This document shows positions 58,200-64,000 of a stretch of 64,000 bases of DNA, piece after piece. Below the pieces are notes generated by a model that was given only the letters and a program-made list of their open reading frames with translations, was not told the origin of the DNA and did not search any database. Numbering within the stretch: position 1 is the stretch's first letter; the number at the start of each line of letters is the position of its first letter. Both the position numbers and the translations under genes were made by a program. Source of the stretch: Pseudoalteromonas sp. S2755 (GTDB lineage Bacteria; Pseudomonadota; Gammaproteobacteria; Enterobacterales; Alteromonadaceae); the NCBI RefSeq assembly GCF_005886535.1, contig NZ_PNDS01000009.1, positions 1 to 64,000 on the forward strand, in the 5' to 3' direction.

Positions 58200-60956
58200 C
58201 TAGTGCGCTTGTTCCCAGTTGTCACCACTGTCGGCTTCAACTAATAACGGTACACCAAGTGTTGCCGCTGCGCTCATTAACTCACAGATCTTTTCACTGT
58301 ATTCAGCAACTTTGTCGCTGTGTACTTCAAACACCAATTCATCGTGCACTTGCATAAGCAACTGGATATCATCGCTATCACAGCTTTGTAGCCATTCATC
58401 CACTTTAATCATCGCCTTTTTGATGATATCCGCCGCAGTGCCCTGCATCGGTGCATTGATGGCTGCACGCTCAGCTGCTTTTCTGCGAGCGCCATTACGC
58501 GCATTGATATCCGGTAGATACAAGCGGCGACCGAATAAGGTTTCAACATACCCTTTATCTGCAGCTTCTTCACGCGTGCGCTCCATATACTCTAATACAC
58601 CAGGGAAACGTTCAAAGTACATATCCATATAATGTTGCGCTTCATTTCTTGGAATATCTAACTGACGTGACAGACCAAACGCACTCATGCCATAGATCAA
58701 ACCAAAGTTAACTGCTTTGGCTTTGCGGCGCATATCAGAAGTTACTTCCTCAAGCGGCACGGAAAACACTTCTGATGCCGTTGCACTGTGTACATCTTTA
58801 CCTTCAGCAAAGGCACTCAACAACCCTTTATCTTGTGACAAATGTGCCATGATCCTAAGCTCGATTTGGCTGTAATCCGCCGCGACGATTTGTTTATTAC
58901 TGTCAGCAACAAATGCCTGACGAATACGACGCCCAGCTTCATTACGGATCGGAATATTCTGCAAGTTTGGATCGCTTGAGCTTAGGCGGCCCGTTGCGGT
59001 AACAGCTTGATGATAAGAAGTGTGTACACGACCAGTATCCGAGTTAACCAATTTTGGTAATTTGTCTGTATAGGTTGATTTCAGCTTAGCCAAGCCACGG
59101 TGTTCAATAATAAGTTTTGGCAGTGGATAATCATGCGCTAACTCTTGTAGCACTTCTTCAGCCGTTGAAGGCGCACCTTTGGGCGTTTTCTTAATTACTG
59201 GCAGCTCAAGTTTGTCAAACAATATCGCTTGTAGTTGCTTTGTTGAACTCAGATTGAACTCCTCACCTGCAATTTCAAAAGCTTGTTGTTCAAGCTCACC
59301 TAAGCGTTTTTCAATCTCGATACTTTGTTTCGCTAACATATCGCCATCGATGTGTACACCTGTGCGTTCAATGCGAGAAAGTACGCTCAGCAGCGGTAAT
59401 TCAATCTCCTTAAACACCTGCTTAAGGCTATTCTCCTTTTCAATTAACGGCCAGAGGTGTTGATGCAGTCTCAGCGTGATATCAGCATCCTCCGCAGCGT
59501 AAGGAGCCGCCTTTTCTAGCTCAATTTGGTTAAAGGTCAGTTGGTTTTTACCTTTGCCTGCGATATCTTCAAAGCTAATGGTTTTATGGCCTAAATATTT
59601 GAGCGCCAAGGAGTCCATATCGTGGCGAGTACCTACGCTGTTAAATACGTAAGACTCCAACATGGTATCAAAAGCGATCCCTCGCAGTTCAAGCCCTGCA
59701 CGAGCAAGCACACTTTGATCATATTTTAAATTTTGACCCACTTTTTTGATCTGAGGATCTGCAAGTAGCGGTGCCATGATCTCAAACACCATATCTTGAG
59801 AAAGCTGCTCAGGTGCCCCCACATAGTCGTGATTGATTGGTAAGTAAGCCGCTTCGCCCGGTGCAACGGCAAAGCTCATTCCAACTAAATCTGCCTGCAT
59901 ATAGTTAACACTGGTGGTTTCAGTATCAAAAGCGATGAGCTGGGCTGCTTTTAACTTAGTTACCCAGTCATCTAGCTGCGCTTTTGTCAAAATGGTCTCG
60001 TATTGGGTGTCTATCTGCGCCGCTGCAGGTGCCGACCCTTCAGCCTCCACATCAACGATGTCAGCTTCTGACTGACCATCCAGCAATTCAGCTAACCAAC
60101 GCTTAAATTCACACTGACCATATAGCTCGATTAAGCGATCTTTATCCATCTCAGCTATCTTAAATTGCTCTAGGTCTTGCTCTACTTCACAATCCAGCTT
60201 AATGGTGGCTAACTCGTACGACAGCCTTAGCTGTTCTTGATGTTCCTCTAATTTTTTCGCCATGGTTTTTGAGCCACGAAAACCTAAGTCAGCAATTTTG
60301 TCTAAGTTTTCGTAAAGCGAATCAATTGAGCCTAACCCCTGAAGCATCGCCAATGCCGTTTTTTCACCAACGCCAGGTACACCCGGAATGTTATCGACCT
60401 TATCTCCCATTAACGCGAGATAGTCGATGATCAAGTCAGGACCAATACCAAACTTATCCACCACCCCTTCAGGGTCTAAGATCGTATTCGTCATTGTATT
60501 GATCAACGTGACATGTTCATTGACCAATTGCGCCATATCCTTATCCCCAGTGCTGATTAGCACATGACGACTCTGCTCCGACGCTATTTTAGAGAATGTA
60601 CCGATCACATCATCGGCCTCGACACCACTTATACTTACCAGTGGCAGGCCCATTGCTTTAATAATTTCGTGGATCGGCTCAATTTGCGTTCTCAGATCAT
60701 CCGGCATAGGTGGGCGATGTGCTTTATACTCGCTATACATTTCGTTGCGGAAAGTCGGCCCTTTAGCGTCAAAGACTACTACCATATGACTTGGTTGATA
60801 TTGCTTAAGCAAACTCTTAAGCATATTGATCACACCGTAGATCGCACCAGTTGCTTCACCTTTTGAATTTGTTAAATGTGGTGGCGCATGATAAGCACGA
60901 AATAAATAGGAAGAACCATCAACCAAGATCAACGGATTTTGAGGGATCTGAGACAT
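58200..60956 (-). CDS. polA: DNA polymerase I
   Basis: Pol I removes RNA primers and fills gaps in replication and repair. The 918-residue protein has all three modules. The 5' nuclease is at about 1-300 ([25 protein letters not shown]). The 3'-5' exonuclease is at about 335-525, with the intact DTETTS motif and [13 protein letters not shown]. The polymerase is at about 530-918 ([42 protein letters not shown]). Proofreading residues are present, unlike some Gram-positive homologues. The upstream region contains two DnaA boxes. Confidence 0.98.
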   Translation of the reverse strand: MSQIPQNPLILVDGSSYLFRAYHAPPHLTNSKGEATGAIYGVINMLKSLLKQYQPSHMVVVFDAKGPTFRNEMYSEYKAHRPPMPDDLRTQIEPIHEIIKAMGLPLVSISGVEADDVIGTFSKIASEQSRHVLISTGDKDMAQLVNEHVTLINTMTNTILDPEGVVDKFGIGPDLIIDYLALMGDKVDNIPGVPGVGEKTALAMLQGLGSIDSLYENLDKIADLGFRGSKTMAKKLEEHQEQLRLSYELATIKLDCEVEQDLEQFKIAEMDKDRLIELYGQCEFKRWLAELLDGQSEADIVDVEAEGSAPAAAQIDTQYETILTKAQLDDWVTKLKAAQLIAFDTETTSVNYMQADLVGMSFAVAPGEAAYLPINHDYVGAPEQLSQDMVFEIMAPLLADPQIKKVGQNLKYDQSVLARAGLELRGIAFDTMLESYVFNSVGTRHDMDSLALKYLGHKTISFEDIAGKGKNQLTFNQIELEKAAPYAAEDADITLRLHQHLWPLIEKENSLKQVFKEIELPLLSVLSRIERTGVHIDGDMLAKQSIEIEKRLGELEQQAFEIAGEEFNLSSTKQLQAILFDKLELPVIKKTPKGAPSTAEEVLQELAHDYPLPKLIIEHRGLAKLKSTYTDKLPKLVNSDTGRVHTSYHQAVTATGRLSSSDPNLQNIPIRNEAGRRIRQAFVADSNKQIVAADYSQIELRIMAHLSQDKGLLSAFAEGKDVHSATASEVFSVPLEEVTSDMRRKAKAVNFGLIYGMSAFGLSRQLDIPRNEAQHYMDMYFERFPGVLEYMERTREEAADKGYVETLFGRRLYLPDINARNGARRKAAERAAINAPMQGTAADIIKKAMIKVDEWLQSCDSDDIQLLMQVHDELVFEVHSDKVAEYSEKICELMSAAATLGVPLLVEADSGDNWEQAH

Positions 60957-61069
60957 AAATATTGGATCCTAAATTAGTCTTTTGTAGAGTAGAATGTAAG
61001 GATGCCACAAGGCACAAGATAAAACGAGTTTCGCGTTATCTCATCATTTAGATAAATCGTGCTTCACCT

Positions 61070-61078
61070 GTGGATAAC
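61070..61078 (-). promoter_or_regulatory. DnaA box
   Basis: TTATCCACA on the minus strand is a perfect match to the consensus 9-mer. It lies 114 bases upstream of the polA start codon, in the same orientation as the second box at 61198-61206. Confidence 0.6.
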
Positions 61079-61197
61079 TTTGTAGACAAACACGAAAAAT
61101 CGCTCCGGAACTTTGTTTTAAAAGTCAGAGTACACATTAAAGCTTTGATTTTCTTGCGTTTTTTGTGCCTTTTTTATTGTTATTATCTTTACCTCTT

Positions 61198-61206
61198 TGT
61201 GGATAA
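61198..61206 (-). promoter_or_regulatory. DnaA box
   Basis: A second perfect TTATCCACA on the minus strand, 128 bases from the first, next to a very AT-rich run (61150-61196). Confidence 0.6.
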
Positions 61207-61388
61207 AGAATTTTTTTAGTCACGCTTAACAATCTGGGTGAGTAAAAAATAGCCTGATTTTCTCAAGCGGAGGAGTATACTAACACAATTGATCAAAGAT
61301 CATAGAAGATCCTTTATAATTTTTTAATTCGCGCATAATTCTTTTTATGCATATAGCGCGCATGATGTGACATTGAAGGGAGAAATGA

Positions 61389-62039
61389 ATGAAAAAAGTA
61401 GCGGTAATTTTAAGTGGCTGTGGAGTATTCGACGGTGCCGAGATCCACGAGTCAGTATTAACACTACTCAATCTTGAAAAAGCAGGGGCAAGCTATCAGT
61501 GTTTTGCACCTAATATTGATCAGTTCCATGTGATCAACCACATCACCGGTGAAGAACAAGATGAACGCCGTAATGTTCTTGTTGAAGCCGCCCGCATTGC
61601 ACGCGGAGAAATTGCAGATCTGGAAACATTAAGTGCAGACGAATTCGATGCTTTGGTATTACCAGGAGGTTTTGGTGTAGCAAAAAACCTTTCCGATTTT
61701 GCTTTTAAAGGTGCAGAGTCTACGATTCTTGAAAGCGTAAAGCGCGTATGTCGTGAGTTTAATCACCAGCAAAAGCCTATTGCTTATTTGTGTATTGCGC
61801 CGGCACTCATCGCCCATATCCATACACCGGGTACACTCGCGACCATAGGTAATGATGTTGATACCGCAACGGCAATTAATACGCTTGGTGCAAAGCACGT
61901 GGATTGTAAAGTGACCGAGATCGTCGTTGATGACAATGAAAAAGTGATCAGTACTCCTGCATATATGCTGGCATCATCCATTCTTGACGCTGCGACAGGC
62001 ATCGAAAAGGCAGTAATCAAGTTAATCGAAATGGCATAA
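61389..62039 (+). CDS. elbB: isoprenoid biosynthesis glyoxalase ElbB
   Basis: A 216-residue DJ-1/PfpI-superfamily protein (ES1 group). It begins KKVAVILSGCGVFDGAEIHESVLTLL, and the nucleophile-elbow region reads YLCIAPALIAHI, with LVLPGGFGVAKNLSDFA upstream. E. coli ElbB has weak glyoxalase activity and was linked to isoprenoid synthesis; its true role is unsettled. Start ATG is preceded by GAAGGGAG. A 245-base gap follows with an imperfect GC-rich hairpin near 62080-62118 that might end its transcript. Confidence 0.93.
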   Translation: MKKVAVILSGCGVFDGAEIHESVLTLLNLEKAGASYQCFAPNIDQFHVINHITGEEQDERRNVLVEAARIARGEIADLETLSADEFDALVLPGGFGVAKNLSDFAFKGAESTILESVKRVCREFNHQQKPIAYLCIAPALIAHIHTPGTLATIGNDVDTATAINTLGAKHVDCKVTEIVVDDNEKVISTPAYMLASSILDAATGIEKAVIKLIEMA

Positions 62040-62284
62040 AAGCGATCGATACAAGTTTTTCCTCGTATTATTAAGGAAAATGCGCCAAGGTCGACTGACT
62101 CACATTTCGGCCTTGCGCTAATGCAAATTTAGGCAAAAAAGCTTGCCCTAACGCAATAAATTAATGGTTTTAACCATTTATACTCAAGTTTACGTTTTAT
62201 AAATGAACAGGTGACGTTATAATCCCGATAATTCCGTCATCCATTATCGTGATTGAACACGTTCAAACGAAGTGAGCAAGGTAA

Positions 62285-62677
62285 ATGAAAAAACTTTCAG
62301 CAGCACTTTTATTGCTATCAACAGCCGCAGTTGCGCAACCATACGACAATTCTCTAACTGAAGAAGCGATTAAAAAACGTCTTCAGCCTATCGGCTCAGT
62401 GTATTTAGCTGGCGCTGAAAGTGCAGCAGAAGCCGAGCCATCAGGCCCTCGCTCAGGTGAGCAGGTTTATCAAGCAGCATGTTTTGCTTGTCACGGCACA
62501 GGCGCATTAGGTGCTCCGAAAACAGCTGACGATTGGGCTCCGCGCCTAGCAAAAGGTTCAGACGTACTATTAGACCACGCAATTAACGGCTTTAACGCAA
62601 TGCCTCCTCGTGGTACTTGTATGAACTGCTCGGATGATGAAATTGCAGCAGCAATCGATTTCATGACGAAACAATAA
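62285..62677 (+). CDS. cytochrome c5
   Basis: A 130-residue secreted monohaem cytochrome. The signal peptide covers about residues 1-17 (ending AVAQ). The haem motif CFACHGTGALGAPK is at about 65, the distal methionine lies in FNAMPPRGTCMNC, and the CMNC pair forms the disulfide typical of cytochrome c5. It serves as an electron donor to terminal oxidases, like cytochrome c4 encoded 7 kb away. It stands alone with a likely TATAAT box near 62218. Confidence 0.93.
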   Translation: MKKLSAALLLLSTAAVAQPYDNSLTEEAIKKRLQPIGSVYLAGAESAAEAEPSGPRSGEQVYQAACFACHGTGALGAPKTADDWAPRLAKGSDVLLDHAINGFNAMPPRGTCMNCSDDEIAAAIDFMTKQ

Positions 62678-63141
62678 GTATTTCAACTTCTCTATTTGGA
62701 TTGAAAGACTTATTGGACAGTGCAGCGTTTATCGCTGCATTTTCGTCTCAATATAGTGTTATAAAAGCTATGATTAACCGAAAGTTTGGATAAGGAACGA
62801 GCTAACTCCTTGTTTTAAAATCACATTGAATTATTTCCTTATTTAGTCAGAGAGTTTTGGGAATTACACCGCTTGCGTGTCCTACCCACGCTAAGATCCC
62901 TACATCCTGTAGGCAAGGCGAATTCACTTCCAAAGGCTGTCTATTGGAAGTGAGCCCAACGCAGTTAGCGCTAAAATTGGCCGCTAGAAGGCGTTAATTA
63001 TCCGAAGCCGAGGTTGACTAGCACCAGCTTTATATTGCTTTATAAAGCGAGTAAGAATGAGAAATTTACACTTGACCGCCTCGGCTAAAAGTGAAACTAT
63101 TAAGCTCAATAATTAAACAACAATAAGAACTGGTTTCGTCA
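62678..63141. other. structured non-coding region after cytochrome c5
   Basis: This 464-base gap has no credible ORF but several inverted repeats: TCACTTCCAA/TTGGAAGTGA around a 10-base loop (62925-62954), CCTACA/TGTAGG (62899-62913), GCGTG/CACGC (62875-62891), and a long-range pair AGCCGAGG/CCTCGGCT (63005-63088). No terminator T run follows any of them on the plus strand. It may be a 5' untranslated region of the GAF-domain gene or an unannotated RNA. Confidence 0.45.
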
Positions 63142-64000
63142 TTGGAAGAGCCACAACAGCAGGTTAGGAGACTATCTCGGCGAACCGCCAGATTAGAGTC
63201 TTTACTCAAAAAGTATAAAAGAAAGTCTCAACTTCAATACACATTAATTCAGTTATCAGAACAGGCTAGCACTGTTGCTGAGCTTACCCTGTTATATCCC
63301 GCAATTCACAATATTCTGTCTCAATATTTACCTAGCAAAAGCTTCTATGTTGTCCTGCAAAACCGCTTTACTCAAGCGCTTGAGCTATCATATTTTGTTG
63401 ATGAAAAAGACGGTATTTCTGTCCCACTCCATGAAGCACATCACTTTAAAGACGGTGTGACTGGCTTTGTATTTAAAACTGGCGAAACCGTTTATCTCAC
63501 CAAAGATGACATGCTATCGCGAGCCAATGCTGGCGAGTTTAAAATAATGGGCAGTCAAGCGGAGCATTGGGTGGGTGTACCTATCTATCGCGACGGCGCA
63601 ATTATTGGCGTTATGGTATCGCAAAGCTACGAAGCCGAGCAATCCTACAGCGATCATCAAGTTGAATTGCTTGAAGTAATGTCACTGTATCTGGCCACTG
63701 CAATTGAACGTGTTAAAAAGCGTGAATTACTAGAGTCAGAAGTGAAAATCCGCACGCGGGCACTAATGCAAAGTAATGAAGCACTTAATAAAGAGATAGA
63801 AAACCGCAAGCGTGCGCTAGAAAGACAGCAAATCTTATTCAAGATTTCTGAATTAGCAACCCAGTTCTCCGATATTGACGATGTTTACCAACAAGTTCAC
63901 GACATTATTCGTTCTATTACTTTTGCCGACAACCTCTACATAGCGCTTTACGATAAAGAGACGAATTGGCTTACCTTCCCGTATAGCGTTGATGAAAAAA
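63142..64000 (+). CDS. GAF-domain signalling protein, N-terminal part (cut by window end)
   Basis: The frame is open from 63127 to the window end; TTG at 63142 is the best start, giving MEEPQQQVRRLSRRTARLES. At least 286 residues are present. A basic coiled coil leads into a GAF domain at about 40-190 (LPSKSFYVVLQNRF, GVTGFVFKTGETVYL, WVGVPIYRDGAIIGVMVSQSY). A helical linker follows (TRALMQSNEALNKEIENRKR), and a second GAF domain starts at about 230 (LATQFSDIDDVYQQVHDII). Such proteins in Alteromonadales usually continue into GGDEF and EAL domains; that part is not visible. No strong ribosome binding site is present, so the start is uncertain. Confidence 0.8.
   Translation, partial: MEEPQQQVRRLSRRTARLESLLKKYKRKSQLQYTLIQLSEQASTVAELTLLYPAIHNILSQYLPSKSFYVVLQNRFTQALELSYFVDEKDGISVPLHEAHHFKDGVTGFVFKTGETVYLTKDDMLSRANAGEFKIMGSQAEHWVGVPIYRDGAIIGVMVSQSYEAEQSYSDHQVELLEVMSLYLATAIERVKKRELLESEVKIRTRALMQSNEALNKEIENRKRALERQQILFKISELATQFSDIDDVYQQVHDIIRSITFADNLYIALYDKETNWLTFPYSVDEK

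Larger units (their letters stand above)
60957..61388. other. polA-elbB divergent intergenic region
   Basis: This 432-base region separates divergent polA and elbB. It is AT-rich, notably at 61145-61220. Two perfect DnaA boxes (separate entries) are its main feature. I could not assign the polA promoter with confidence. Confidence 0.6.

Noticed and set aside
62903-62913. The 11-mer CATCCTGTAGG is shared with the small RNA candidate at 57964-57974 (opposite strand).
   Set aside because: Many 11-mers recur by chance in 64 kb, and the palindromic core CCTACA/TGTAGG makes such a match easier. No longer similarity extends from it.
62950-63000. GCCCAAC and GCGTTAATT in the gap after cytochrome c5 looked like integron attC core sites.
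   Set aside because: The second core does not fit GTTRRRY, the distance is only about 45 bases, and there is no integrase or cassette array nearby.
63275-63460. A 61-residue plus-strand open frame near the window end.
   Set aside because: It lies in another frame inside the GAF-domain gene, whose translation from 63142 gives a continuous, recognisable protein.

Overview
The window reads as chromosomal DNA of a marine gammaproteobacterium of the order Alteromonadales, most likely Pseudoalteromonas or a close relative. I infer this from protein resemblance and gene order (secE-nusG-rplKAJL-rpoBC followed directly by rpsL-rpsG-fusA-tuf; cytochrome c4 next to engB and polA; ElbB; cytochrome c5). 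Base composition is moderate and gene density is high. I see no prophage, insertion sequence, CRISPR array or integron.

Region 1 (1-16.0 kb, all on the minus strand) is the transcription and translation core: tRNA-Trp, secE, nusG, rplK, rplA, rplJ, rplL, rpoB, rpoC, then rpsL, rpsG, fusA and the first 34 codons of tuf. Its control elements are visible: an L10-type mRNA leader, an attenuator before rpoB, terminators after nusG and rpoC, and a near-consensus promoter for rpsL.

Region 2 (16-43 kb) holds most of sulfate assimilation in two blocks. The plus-strand block is cysG, cysD, cysN, an SLC13-type permease, cysC and cysQ (17.7-24.6 kb). The minus-strand block is cysJ-cysI-cysH (42.5-38.2 kb). 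Together they cover sulfate uptake, activation to APS and PAPS, reduction to sulfite and sulfide, siroheme synthesis, and disposal of PAP. Between the blocks lie an arylamine N-acetyltransferase, a membrane GGDEF/EAL protein divergent from a ferric-iron-binding-type periplasmic protein, a lipoprotein, an S4-domain protein, aconitase A, an outer-membrane protein, a thioesterase, an FAD oxidoreductase and several small or orphan genes.

Region 3 (42.8-53 kb) is rich in secreted and envelope proteins: a modular secreted endonuclease I, a DUF3103-like protein, a PepSY membrane protein, a second endonuclease I, an S41 protease lipoprotein coupled to a small lipoprotein, a LysR regulator divergent from an FMN reductase, a phosphopantetheinyl transferase, and the DUF2489/YihI pair.

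Region 4 (53-64 kb) is the engB-polA neighbourhood: a methyltransferase, cytochrome c4, engB, DUF1285 and YceI genes, polA, elbB, cytochrome c5, and a GAF-domain signalling protein cut by the window end.

The most interesting feature is non-coding. Between the methyltransferase and cytochrome c4 genes (54190-54680) the minus strand looks like a CsrB/RsmZ-type small RNA gene. It has 11 GGA motifs on one strand against one on the other, eight of them fitting ANGGA, a strong intrinsic terminator, and an upstream TGTGAG-N6-CTCACT palindrome resembling the GacA/UvrY activator site. A second, unrelated small-RNA candidate lies between the yceI-like gene and polA (57861-57993), roughly where Spot 42 sits in E. 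coli. Two perfect DnaA boxes lie upstream of polA, and a Fur-like box overlaps the start of the ferric-binding protein gene. All RNA and operator calls rest on reading the sequence, not on covariance models or alignments.
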